From: Alphaproteobacteria bacterium | Lineage (GTDB): Bacteria; Pseudomonadota; Alphaproteobacteria; UBA9219; RGZA01 | Length of the DNA: 64,000 nt | NCBI GenBank assembly: GCA_033762625.1 | Contig: JANRLI010000013.1 | Location: forward strand, 1-64,000 | Direction: 5' to 3' | Part shown: in pieces, positions 40,283 through 49,010 of the stretch | Layout: every line of letters starts with the position of its first letter | Position numbering within the stretch: the first letter of the stretch is position 1 | Notes under the pieces: generated by a model | What the model saw: the letters and a program-made list of their open reading frames with translations, nothing else | The model's database searches: none | What the model was told of the DNA's origin: nothing | Made by a program: the position numbers and the translations under genes

Positions 40283-41368
40283 GTGGCGGATAATAAACCG
40301 TACATCCCAAATATGGATGGCCCGATTACGAACGATCTGATTGCGGCGTTCGATGCGCGCGTGCCTATTCGTGAGATGTCGAATGCTTGGGGTGTCTTTA
40401 GTGATATCTATCGGGATTATAGATTATTGCGTGGATACAAAGATCCAGATCCTACGGGTGCTGAAGCGGTTGCAAAGGCAGGTAGCTATTACAACATCTC
40501 CGCGCGCGAAGCTCAAGCTTTTGTTCAAGCGTATGATAGCATTTCGGGTGCTGCAAATCTAACGGAACGTATCTCGCAAGCATTGATTCAAAGTGAGGTA
40601 GCTAGGTTGCAAGCACGTGCACTTGATGCTGAGGAACTGACAACACCAACAAGTGCACCGTCATCTGCTCCATCTAGCGCGCCATCAAGTGCTCCATCAA
40701 GTACGCCATCAAGTGCTCCATCAAGTACGCCGTCCAGTGCACCAACAAGTACACTTTCAACTACGGCGATATCAGCACCCGGATGGAATGGCCCTTATAA
40801 GTTAACTGACAGACCAGAAATTACATTGGAGAGCCTTGCGGCAAGTACGCAGGCATCTGCGGTGCCATCCAGCGCGCCTTCTTCGGTACCATCCAGCGCG
40901 CCTTCTTCGGCACCATCTGAAGTTCCATCGAATGCTCCCTCTTCAGTTCCATCTGCTTCGCCACAACAACGCCCAACAGCCGTCTATGATCAGTTCAGAG
41001 ATAATCTTGCGCGCGCAGTGGGGACACCGAATGAAACAGACCTTTACCGGGCAGCAGAAGCATTTGGCAAAGCTCATACAGCCGCACTGCGTGGTAAGGG
41101 ATTGCATTTGACAGTGGAAGAACGCCAGAAATTCCAGCAATTCCTGTATGATTACGGTTATTACAAAGGTCAATTGACGCGGGAACAATTTACAGCTGGG
41201 CATTTTGGTCCTGAAACCAACATTGCTGCACGTGCTTTGCAAAAAGCAACCTTTGAAGCACAGCAGCAGTTATCCATGAATGCACCAGGCCGTACATTCA
41301 AAGATGGTATTCTGGGTGTAGAAACGGCGCGGCAATTTGAACGCCGTAATTTGCCGCCAAGCGCATAG
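40283..41368 (+). CDS. Ser/Ala/Pro-repeat protein with peptidoglycan-binding-like C-terminus
   Basis: This 361-residue protein starts with GTG (40283) preceded by AGGA. Residues 1-120 are helical and conserved-looking (DARVPIREMSNAWGVFSDIY). Two stretches of the four-residue unit SAPS/SVPS/STPS (about 124-156 and 192-225) form flexible linkers. The C-terminal 130 residues hold two repeats reminiscent of the peptidoglycan-binding fold: YDYGYYKGQ with FGPETNIAARALQ, and DGILGVETARQFE. No signal peptide is present, so the place of action is unclear. It stands alone. Confidence 0.7.
   Translation: MADNKPYIPNMDGPITNDLIAAFDARVPIREMSNAWGVFSDIYRDYRLLRGYKDPDPTGAEAVAKAGSYYNISAREAQAFVQAYDSISGAANLTERISQALIQSEVARLQARALDAEELTTPTSAPSSAPSSAPSSAPSSTPSSAPSSTPSSAPTSTLSTTAISAPGWNGPYKLTDRPEITLESLAASTQASAVPSSAPSSVPSSAPSSAPSEVPSNAPSSVPSASPQQRPTAVYDQFRDNLARAVGTPNETDLYRAAEAFGKAHTAALRGKGLHLTVEERQKFQQFLYDYGYYKGQLTREQFTAGHFGPETNIAARALQKATFEAQQQLSMNAPGRTFKDGILGVETARQFERRNLPPSA
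40652..40957 (+). repeat. Two arrays of 12-bp coding repeats (SAPS units)
   Basis: Units related to TCATCAAGTGCTCC, 12 bases long, recur at 40652-40750 and again at 40856-40957 within the gene at 40283-41368. Unit differences (GCT/GCG, ACG, GTT) show several rounds of expansion. Such arrays can change length by slippage, altering the linker without changing frame. Confidence 0.8.
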
Positions 41369-41418
41369 CACCTACCCCTTTATTGACAGCGTTTGCACAT
41401 CCGTTGCAAAGTGCGGCA

Positions 41419-42057
41419 ATGTCCAAATCGCAACTCCAACAAACCCAAAATCTTTTTCCGCAACATGGCACTGATGACCAGCTTCCATTTGTTGACTATC
41501 AATTTCCTACACAAAAAAGTGACCGTGGATTATTGGTGGTAGTGGGTGAGGCGCCTGGCGCAAATGAAGTAAAGCAGGGTAGGCCGTTTGTAGGACGTAG
41601 CGGGCAATTGCTGGAAAAAAATATGCAGAGCGCCGGTATTGTGCGGGCATCTATTCTGGTTGCAAATGTGTTCCGTTTCCAGCCGCCCAAAAATAAAGTC
41701 GATCATTTTTTCTCCTCCATTCGCGGCGCAATCGAGCGCGGGGAGGAGATTGAAGAAAAATATGGCCGCTTTGCCAGCAAATATGTTTTAAAAAAATATG
41801 CAGGTGAACTTGAGCATCTGGGTGAAACGCTTCGCGCCAAAAAACCAAAAGCGATTATCACGCTGGGCCGCACACCGCTTTGGGCGCTCACCGGTTTGGA
41901 AGGAATTTTGAACATTCGCGGACAGCAACAGGATTGCCGCCTTGCACCGGGCATTCCGGTCATTCCGACCTATCATCCCAGTTATATCATTCGTGGAAAC
42001 TGGGATTGCGAGTCTGTGTTGGAAGGTGATTTAAAAAAGGCGCTGGCGTTAACTTAA
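41419..42057 (+). CDS. Uracil-DNA glycosylase superfamily protein (family 4-like)
   Basis: This protein of about 212 residues has motif A GEAPGANEVKQGRPFVGRSG near residue 44 and motif B as YHPSYIIR near the C-terminus, both typical of family 4/5 uracil-DNA glycosylases that remove uracil from DNA. The four cysteines that hold the iron-sulfur cluster of family 4 are missing; only two cysteines occur, both late. A long charged insertion (RGEEIEEKYGRFASKYVLKK) lies in the middle. The start is the ATG at 41419; the frame opens with a TTG at 41383. It may be a cluster-free subfamily. Confidence 0.78.
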   Translation: MSKSQLQQTQNLFPQHGTDDQLPFVDYQFPTQKSDRGLLVVVGEAPGANEVKQGRPFVGRSGQLLEKNMQSAGIVRASILVANVFRFQPPKNKVDHFFSSIRGAIERGEEIEEKYGRFASKYVLKKYAGELEHLGETLRAKKPKAIITLGRTPLWALTGLEGILNIRGQQQDCRLAPGIPVIPTYHPSYIIRGNWDCESVLEGDLKKALALT

Positions 42058-42138
42058 ACGCGATTATTTCAAGAACTTAATGGCAACAAAGTGCCTGAAA
42101 CACCACAATAAATGTAGTCTTTAACGCTTTTTTCCCAT

Positions 42139-42164
42139 GCAAGCATTTCATTTGCTTGCTTTTT
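42139..42164 (+). terminator. Rho-independent terminator after the glycosylase gene
   Basis: GCAAGCA (42139-42145) pairs with TGCTTGC (42153-42159) around TTTCATT and is followed by TTTTT. It separates the glycosylase transcript from dxs. Confidence 0.85.
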
Positions 42165-42277
42165 AAGCACCGCTTTCGTTAAGGTCAGCACTTCGTATCA
42201 AGCCGTAAGATTCCCAGTAAAATTCTGAGTGAATCCCATCAGTTTGTTAACTTTTATTTTAGTAGTGGAGCGCATAC

Positions 42278-44233
42278 GTGCCAAATCCTTCAACTAATCC
42301 ACATCATAAAACCCCACTTCTGGACACCATTATTATTCCAGAAGACATGCGCAAACTGGCGCCTGAGCAATTGCAGCAAGTTGCTGACGAACTCCGCGCG
42401 GAAACCATCGACACTGTGTCAACTACAGGTGGTCACTTGGGCGCTGGATTAGGCGTTGTGGAGCTTACTGTTGCATTGCACTACGTGTTTAATACGCCGG
42501 ACGACAGATTAATTTGGGACGTTGGTCACCAAGCATACCCGCATAAGATTTTGACAGGTCGCCGTGACCGTATTCGCACGCTGCGTCAAGGTGGCGGCTT
42601 ATCCGGTTTTACCAAGCGCAGCGAAAGCGAATATGACCCATTTGGTGCGGCGCATAGCTCCACCTCAATCTCTGCTGGTTTAGGGATGTCGGTTGCGCGC
42701 GACGTATTGCAAAAACCAAATCACGTTATTGCAGTTATTGGCGATGGTTCTATCAGCGCGGGTATGGCGTACGAAGCAATGAACAACGCAGGCGCTATGC
42801 GCAGCAAGCTTATCGTTATCCTGAATGATAACAACATGTCGATTGCGCCGCCAACCGGCGCGCTCAGCGCATACCTGTCACGTATCGTGTCGTCCAAGGA
42901 ATATCGCGGTCTACGCAATCTTGCCAAAGACATGTCGAAGATTTTCCCCAAACCTGTTCGCGAAGCAGCGCGCAAGGCTGAATCCTATGCGCGTGGCATG
43001 GTGACCGGTGGAACCTTGTTTGAAGAATTAGGTTTTTATTATGTAGGCCCGATTGATGGTCATAACCTAGACCACCTATTGCCTGTGCTTGAAAATATCC
43101 GCGATGATGCAGATCCCGGTCCGGTTTTGATTCACGTCGTAACCCAAAAGGGTAAAGGCTTTGCGCCAGCATTAACCGCTGCTGATAAATGCCATGCCGT
43201 TAACAAGTTTGATGTCGTAACAGGCGAACAGGTCAAGGTAAAAGCATCTGCCCCAACCTATACGCGTGTTTATGCTGACGCACTGATTAAAGAAGCGGAA
43301 GCTGATGACAAGGTGGTGGCAGTTACCGCCGCAATGCCATCAGGTACTGGTATTGATATATTCGAAAAGCGTTTTCCGCAGCGTACCTTTGACGTTGGTA
43401 TTGCTGAACAACACGCGGTTACCTTCGCTGCTGGACTTGCAACCGAAGGCTTGAAGCCGTTCTGCACCATCTATTCGACATTCTTGCAGCGCGGTTATGA
43501 CCAAGTGGTGCATGACGTAGCAATGCAAAAGCTACCCGTGCGCTTCATGATGGATCGTGCAGGCTTGGTTGGCGCGGATGGTTACACCCATGCGGGCGCA
43601 TTTGATCTTGCCTATCTTGGTTGCTTGCCGAACATGATGTTGATGGCGCCAAGTGATGAAGCCGAATTGTTCCATATGGTTGCAACTGCTGCGGCCTATA
43701 ACGAAGGACCATGCGGTGTACGTTACCCACGCGGTGAAGGTTACGGCGTTCAATTGCCCGAACGTGGTCAGGTTTTAGAAATTGGTAAAGGTCGCATCAT
43801 CCGTGAAGGTACACGCGTTGCGATTTTAAGCCTTGGCACACGCCTGCAGGAATCATTGAAAGCTGCTGATGAGCTGGCCGCGCAAGGTCTTACCACCACC
43901 GTTGCGGATGCACGTTTTGCCAAGCCGTTTGATAAAGAACTCGTTCGTCAATTGGCCGCGGAGCATGAAGTGCTCATTACCATTGAAGAGGGTTCAGTGG
44001 GCGGCTTTGGCTCGCACATTTCGCATTTCTTGGCGAATGAAGGGCTGCTCGATAATGGCCTGAAGCTACGCACCATGACATTGCCGGATATCTTCCAGGA
44101 TCATGACAATCCTGTGAAACAGTATGACGAAGCGCAATTGAACGCGAAGCATATTGTTGCAACCGCGCGTGCGGCGATTGGCAATGCAGCTGCTGGTGGT
44201 AATGTGCAGCGTTTTGCCAAAGTTCGGGCATAA
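42278..44233 (+). CDS. dxs: 1-deoxy-D-xylulose-5-phosphate synthase
   Basis: This 651-residue thiamine-diphosphate enzyme is the first step of the MEP pathway, joining pyruvate and glyceraldehyde 3-phosphate. It carries the thiamine motif [20 protein letters not shown] (residues near 150-169), the N-terminal [12 protein letters not shown] with its catalytic His, the [20 protein letters not shown] and [15 protein letters not shown] region of the second domain, and a C-terminal transketolase domain. The start is a GTG at 42278 with GGAG 8 bases before. Together with ispH it supplies isoprenoids for the surrounding hopanoid genes; hpnM follows. Confidence 0.96.
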   Translation: MPNPSTNPHHKTPLLDTIIIPEDMRKLAPEQLQQVADELRAETIDTVSTTGGHLGAGLGVVELTVALHYVFNTPDDRLIWDVGHQAYPHKILTGRRDRIRTLRQGGGLSGFTKRSESEYDPFGAAHSSTSISAGLGMSVARDVLQKPNHVIAVIGDGSISAGMAYEAMNNAGAMRSKLIVILNDNNMSIAPPTGALSAYLSRIVSSKEYRGLRNLAKDMSKIFPKPVREAARKAESYARGMVTGGTLFEELGFYYVGPIDGHNLDHLLPVLENIRDDADPGPVLIHVVTQKGKGFAPALTAADKCHAVNKFDVVTGEQVKVKASAPTYTRVYADALIKEAEADDKVVAVTAAMPSGTGIDIFEKRFPQRTFDVGIAEQHAVTFAAGLATEGLKPFCTIYSTFLQRGYDQVVHDVAMQKLPVRFMMDRAGLVGADGYTHAGAFDLAYLGCLPNMMLMAPSDEAELFHMVATAAAYNEGPCGVRYPRGEGYGVQLPERGQVLEIGKGRIIREGTRVAILSLGTRLQESLKAADELAAQGLTTTVADARFAKPFDKELVRQLAAEHEVLITIEEGSVGGFGSHISHFLANEGLLDNGLKLRTMTLPDIFQDHDNPVKQYDEAQLNAKHIVATARAAIGNAAAGGNVQRFAKVRA

Positions 44234-44281
44234 TTGTCGTTTAAACCGTTTTTTACTTAAACCTTTTCAGGAGTATTTGTG

Positions 44282-44917
44282 ATGCGCTTATTTGGTCTGT
44301 TGATCGTGATGATGCTTGGAATTGCAATGCCTGGCCATGCGGCCCGCGTTCAGGAAGTTGCGATGCGTCCACCCGCTGCAGCTAAGCAAAGTGCAAGTGA
44401 AGTCATCAGCAATTTTTATCGTACCTTGGAAGTGGTGATGAAAGAAGGCGATAAGCTTGGGTTTGAAGGCCGAGCACATAAACTGGAAGAAGCTGTTACG
44501 AGAACCTTCAGCGCAAGCGATATGACTCGCGTATCCTATGGTCCGTCATGGGTACAGGCTTCGCCGGAACAAAAAGATAAGCTAACCCGTGCTTTTCACA
44601 ACTTCACCGTTGCGAATTACGCAAGCCAGTTCAAAACCTATGATGGCGAAGAATTCACTGTAACTGGTGAAAAACCAGCGCCAAATGCCAATCAACGAAT
44701 TGTTGAAACCACATTGAAAAGCGGCAAAGACACTCACCAGCTCAATTACTTGATGGTCAACAACGGTAATGGTTGGCAAGTAGCCGATGTATTCGTGGAC
44801 GGCGCGATTAGTGAAATGGCAACTCGCCGTTCCGAATTCGGTTCGGTTATTCGTGCCAGTGGCGCAGATGGCTTGCTGAACGTGCTGGAACAAAAGAGCA
44901 AACAGCTCGCGCAGTAA
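44282..44917 (+). CDS. hpnM: Hopanoid-associated periplasmic protein HpnM (MlaC/Ttg2-like)
   Basis: This protein of about 211 residues has a signal peptide (MRLFGLLIVMMLGIAMPGHA) and the MlaC/Ttg2D-type phospholipid-binding fold, recognised by VTRTFSASDMTRVSYGPSW, ASPEQKDKLTRAFHNF and GNGWQVADVFVDGAI. The ATG at 44282 follows AGGAG; the base triplet before it is also a start (GTG). In hopanoid clusters such proteins are thought to carry hopanoids across the periplasm with HpnN. No hpnN transporter is in view. It follows dxs by 48 bases. Confidence 0.88.
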   Translation: MRLFGLLIVMMLGIAMPGHAARVQEVAMRPPAAAKQSASEVISNFYRTLEVVMKEGDKLGFEGRAHKLEEAVTRTFSASDMTRVSYGPSWVQASPEQKDKLTRAFHNFTVANYASQFKTYDGEEFTVTGEKPAPNANQRIVETTLKSGKDTHQLNYLMVNNGNGWQVADVFVDGAISEMATRRSEFGSVIRASGADGLLNVLEQKSKQLAQ

Positions 44918-44928
44918 TAACCACTAAT

Positions 44929-46221
44929 TTAAGCTTGTAAGTTCCAGTTTCTGTAAGTGATGCGAGGGCGTTGGCCGCTGGCTCTGCGTACTTTGCCACT
45001 GCGTACAGGACGGTTTGGAATGGTTTCCCCATGCGGCGTTCTTAATGCCGCAAGATTGCGGCGGCCTGATCCTGATTTAGGAAGCTGATCAATTCTGCGT
45101 TGTAGCTTTTCAACAGGTGTGACCCCGCCAAAAATGATTTGCGGTGCAGGAACATAACTGCGCACAGGCGTGATGGATGGCATCGCAGCATGCGGTATCG
45201 TTACTACTGCATGACTGCGGCGCAGGAATGCCGGCAGTTTAATAGGCCATGGTGTTGGTTTGCCGGATATTTTCTTTGTATCTTCAATGCGCGCAACAAG
45301 AAAGTTCGTTAAGCTTGAAGCTGAGGCGAGGAGGAAGTTCATATTCATAACACCTTGTGTCGCGGCGATGGTTGCAGCGATCGTGGTCATTCCTGTGCCT
45401 GCCAATACGCGGCCAAATGAACCACCCCAATTCGAATAACCAGCAACGCGCGCTGCCTGAAATGCAGCCGTGGTCACAAATAATGCGGAGCCAATAAGCA
45501 CGGGAACTTTTGTTGCTGCGGCATATAATGTTTGGGTTAGAGTGCTGCCAGCCTCAGCAGTCATGATAATACCCATGCCCAGCATGCTGATACCCCCCAG
45601 CATAGGCGGGAAATGTGTGCGCTGTGCCCATTTGCGGCCAATCGTCCGTTCTAAAAAACGGCCGTAAGCAGTATTGAACAGCGCAGTTTCAGGATCATTA
45701 CCTTTGTTGACTGCATCGGTTCGTAATCCCTGTAGCCAGTTGGATAAACCGCTAAAGCCTCCATACCATGCTCCAGCGATCATTGGCATGGCCGTCCCCG
45801 ATAACATTGAAAGGGCGCCAAATGCAAGCAGCGATAGACCTACCGCCTTTTGGGTTTTGATGGCACTTAGATTATTGTTCGAATAGGCCTCGGGTAAATA
45901 TTTGCCAAGTTTGGGAAACAAAATCGGCAGTCGTAACACAATATTATAAGCGGTTACAGCCGTGGCAAGACCGATGATGATTGGTATGGGCGCAACACCA
46001 ATAAACGGTAAAGCTGCGCCCCATCCAAATTTTGTTCCAATAATTGCGTAGAAAACAGGCGGATGAAAACTATTCAACATCCCCACATCAAGTACTTTGA
46101 GAAGCTTTTGCCATGCTGGTTTATTTTCTAGGCGGCGATATTGGGTAAGGATGTTTTCAGCAACCCCAACTGTGGTTGACCACACTGTGGTGGGTGCTGG
46201 TGAAGCGGGCGCGCTGCTCAT
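44929..46221 (-). CDS. Multi-pass membrane protein, unknown function
   Basis: This 430-residue protein has about six hydrophobic stretches (for example FIGVAPIPIIIGLATAVTA and GLSLLAFGALSMLSGTAMP, and TTIAATIAATQGVMNMNFL), an Ala/Ser/Pro-rich N-terminus without a signal peptide, and a basic C-terminal tail of about 110 residues rich in Arg and Pro that ends RITYRNWNLQA. No transporter motif is recognised. It is convergent with hpnM and divergent from the glucan synthase-like gene. Confidence 0.75.
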   Translation of the reverse strand: MSSAPASPAPTTVWSTTVGVAENILTQYRRLENKPAWQKLLKVLDVGMLNSFHPPVFYAIIGTKFGWGAALPFIGVAPIPIIIGLATAVTAYNIVLRLPILFPKLGKYLPEAYSNNNLSAIKTQKAVGLSLLAFGALSMLSGTAMPMIAGAWYGGFSGLSNWLQGLRTDAVNKGNDPETALFNTAYGRFLERTIGRKWAQRTHFPPMLGGISMLGMGIIMTAEAGSTLTQTLYAAATKVPVLIGSALFVTTAAFQAARVAGYSNWGGSFGRVLAGTGMTTIAATIAATQGVMNMNFLLASASSLTNFLVARIEDTKKISGKPTPWPIKLPAFLRRSHAVVTIPHAAMPSITPVRSYVPAPQIIFGGVTPVEKLQRRIDQLPKSGSGRRNLAALRTPHGETIPNRPVRSGKVRRASGQRPRITYRNWNLQA

Positions 46222-46371
46222 AATGATCCTGAAAAATCAATTAAAAATAATGATGTTTTATATTCAGCCAAAAGGCTTCCGGCAACGATAAATCATGGTT
46301 AATATTGTTTCATTGGCGCAAGTTAAATGCTATTTATACTGCCCAATTTACTGACTTTATGCCTTCATCCG

Positions 46372-48969
46372 ATGAAAAAACGCCCATCTGCCTTACGCAT
46401 TATTTTTGTGCTCGCCTTTGTATTTATGGTGAACATCACATTATGGGGCGTAATCAATCTCAGCCGCGACAGCAGCGCATGGGATGGCGTGATAGCTGGC
46501 GTTTCGTTTACCCCGTACCGCGACGATCATAATCCCGCCAAGCATAATTTTCCTACCCCGCAGGAGATTGAAGAAGATGTGCGCACGGTTGCGCCTTATG
46601 TCCGCTCTATTCGTAGTTATGGCGCGACCAATGGATTAGAAACTATTCCTGCGGCCGCCAAAAAATATGGTCTGTGGGTCACCATGGGCTCGTGGTACGG
46701 CACCAATGCCAAAGAAAACTTGGCAGAGCTGAACAGCCTTGTGGAACTCACCAACAAGAACCGCAACATCAACCGCATTCTGGTTGGTAACGAAGCCATT
46801 CTGCGCGGCGATATAAGCGTTGATGAAATGGTCGATATGATCCACTGGATTAAGCGCCGCGTGAAGGTACAGGTAAGTACCGCAGAACCTTGGCACGTAT
46901 GGCTAAAAAATCCGCGTCTTGCGGCGGCTGTTGATTTTATTACCATCCATACACTGCCATATTGGGAAGGAAAGCCTGCAAATGAAGCTGTTGCCTATGC
47001 GTTGCAGCGTTATGATGAAGTGCACACCGCTTTTCCATCGAAGCATATATTAATCGGCGAAATTGGCTGGCCCAGCAAGGGGCAATGGATTTATGGCGCG
47101 GAGCCAAGCCAGGTCAACCAAGCGCGGTTCATCCGTGATTTCCTAAACATTGCGACCGAGCGAAAGCTGGATTACATCATCGTTGAAGCGTTTGACCAGG
47201 CTTGGAAATGGGAAATTGAAGGCACGGTTGGAACAGGGTGGGGTATTTGGGATAATCATCGCCAGCAGAAATTCCCGCTGTTTGGTAATGTGAATGAACG
47301 CCGCAACTGGCCGCAGGCCTGCTTGATTGCGATGTTGCTTGCGCTGTTACCTATTATTCTTTTCATGCGCAAGGCGGGGCATATTTCATGGCCGGGTCAG
47401 GCATTCTTTGGTCTGCTTATTCAGGGCATATTCTCCGTATTGGTTTGGAGCGTATTATCCGCGCATGGCGAGGTCTATACCGCAACCATTGGGTTTGCAT
47501 GGGCAGGCCTTGTACTGTTCCAGCTGTTTTTATTTGCTGTTTTGTTGGTGGATGGATTGGAATTTACGGAAACCGTATGGACCGAAAATTGGCGCCGCAA
47601 GGTTGATGTTTCAGGCAGTGATGCGCATGAAAATGCCCGCAAAGTTTCCATTCACATACCCTGCTACAATGAACCACCGCAGATGGTTATGGAAACACTT
47701 GATGCTATTGTGGCGATGAAATACCCAAATTACGAAGTGCTGGTGATTGACAACAACACCAAAGACGAAGCGGTATGGAAGCCTGTGCAGGATTATTGTG
47801 AAAAACTTGGCCCGCGTTTCCGTTTTTATCATCTGCCCAAATGGCCTGGCTTCAAGGCAGGGGCACTGAACTTTGCGCTCGAACAAACTGCTCAGGATGC
47901 AGAAATCATCGCGGTTATCGACAGTGATTATCAAGTAGATAGCCATTGGCTGTCATCGCTTGTCCCATTATTTGAAAAGCCGAATGTCGGATTTGTGCAA
48001 TCGCCGCAGGATTACCGCGATTGGGAAGGCGACCAGTTCAAAACCATGTGCCATTGGGAATATGCGGGCTTCTTCCATATCGGCATGGTTCAACGTAATG
48101 AACGTAATGCGATTATCCAGCATGGTACGATGACGCTTATCCGTAAAACCGCATTGCAGCAGGTAAAGGGTTGGGCCGAATGGTGTATATGTGAAGATGC
48201 CGAATTGGGCCTGAAGCTGTTCGAGCATAAATATGAATCCTATTATCTATCGCAAAGTTTTGGTAAAGGCCTTATCCCGGATAGTTTTGCGGGCTATAAA
48301 TCACAGCGTTTCCGCTGGGCTTATGGCGCGATGCAGATTATGAAACGGCACTTGCCGTTATTCGCGCCCGGCCGTAGGGAGCTAACCTTCGCGCAGAAAT
48401 ACCATTTTATTGCGGGCTGGCTACCATGGATTGCTGATGCAGCAAATTTGACGTTCGTATTGGGTTCGTTGGTTTGGTCAATCTTGCTGTTTCTTGAACT
48501 GGTGGAATTTCCACCAGAAATTTTTCAATGGCCGACGCTCGCGGTATTTGCATTCAAAATCCTGAGCGGATTCATGATGTATGGCCTTCGTGTAAAAATT
48601 GGCTGGCCTGAACGCTTTGGTGCGGCAATCGCAGGCACCGCGCTCAGCCACGTGGTAGGCACGGCCATGTTGCAGGGCTTGTTTACTAGCGGCAAGCCGT
48701 TCTTTAGAACACCTAAATGCGAGGATAAACCCGCGCTCTATCAAGGTTTCGCGATGGCCAGAGATGAAATCATCATCTTTATTGGCCTGCTGGTGTGCTC
48801 CATTGGCCTTGTGATGCAGTATAGCGCTGCGAATAATCAGGCCCTGCTGTGGTCGGGTATTTTAATTGTCCAGAGCCTGCCTTATCTTTCGGCGATTGTG
48901 CTTTCGTTTATTAATGTTTGGCCACGTCGTAAGCCAAAAAATAGCATAATTGTGCCTGCAACTGCGTAA
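46372..48969 (+). CDS. GH17-GT2 fusion, beta-glucan synthase-like membrane protein
   Basis: This membrane protein of about 865 residues has an N-terminal helix, then a GH17-type domain (about 40-310) with both catalytic glutamates present (VGNEAILRG and ILIGEIGWPSKG), then membrane helices, then a GT2 glycosyltransferase domain with IPCYNEPPQ, DSDYQ, CEDAELG and QRFRW (the QxxRW motif), then four or more C-terminal helices. The layout resembles the beta-(1,3)/(1,6)-glucan synthases NdvB/NdvC of Bradyrhizobium. The product is therefore probably a beta-glucan, perhaps periplasmic. The start is set at MKKRPSALR (46372); an ATG at 46327 is also in frame. Confidence 0.85.
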   Translation: MKKRPSALRIIFVLAFVFMVNITLWGVINLSRDSSAWDGVIAGVSFTPYRDDHNPAKHNFPTPQEIEEDVRTVAPYVRSIRSYGATNGLETIPAAAKKYGLWVTMGSWYGTNAKENLAELNSLVELTNKNRNINRILVGNEAILRGDISVDEMVDMIHWIKRRVKVQVSTAEPWHVWLKNPRLAAAVDFITIHTLPYWEGKPANEAVAYALQRYDEVHTAFPSKHILIGEIGWPSKGQWIYGAEPSQVNQARFIRDFLNIATERKLDYIIVEAFDQAWKWEIEGTVGTGWGIWDNHRQQKFPLFGNVNERRNWPQACLIAMLLALLPIILFMRKAGHISWPGQAFFGLLIQGIFSVLVWSVLSAHGEVYTATIGFAWAGLVLFQLFLFAVLLVDGLEFTETVWTENWRRKVDVSGSDAHENARKVSIHIPCYNEPPQMVMETLDAIVAMKYPNYEVLVIDNNTKDEAVWKPVQDYCEKLGPRFRFYHLPKWPGFKAGALNFALEQTAQDAEIIAVIDSDYQVDSHWLSSLVPLFEKPNVGFVQSPQDYRDWEGDQFKTMCHWEYAGFFHIGMVQRNERNAIIQHGTMTLIRKTALQQVKGWAEWCICEDAELGLKLFEHKYESYYLSQSFGKGLIPDSFAGYKSQRFRWAYGAMQIMKRHLPLFAPGRRELTFAQKYHFIAGWLPWIADAANLTFVLGSLVWSILLFLELVEFPPEIFQWPTLAVFAFKILSGFMMYGLRVKIGWPERFGAAIAGTALSHVVGTAMLQGLFTSGKPFFRTPKCEDKPALYQGFAMARDEIIIFIGLLVCSIGLVMQYSAANNQALLWSGILIVQSLPYLSAIVLSFINVWPRRKPKNSIIVPATA

Positions 48970-49010
48970 ATCTACTGACAATAAAAAGCGGCTCGGCCTA
49001 TAATAACGGC

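Noticed and set aside
40652-40957. Tandem repeats as a possible CRISPR array
   Set aside because: Units are 12 bases, contiguous, without spacers, and encode SAPS repeats in frame.
46222-46371. A clear promoter pair between the divergent membrane genes
   Set aside because: No well-spaced -35/-10 pair stood out on either strand by eye.
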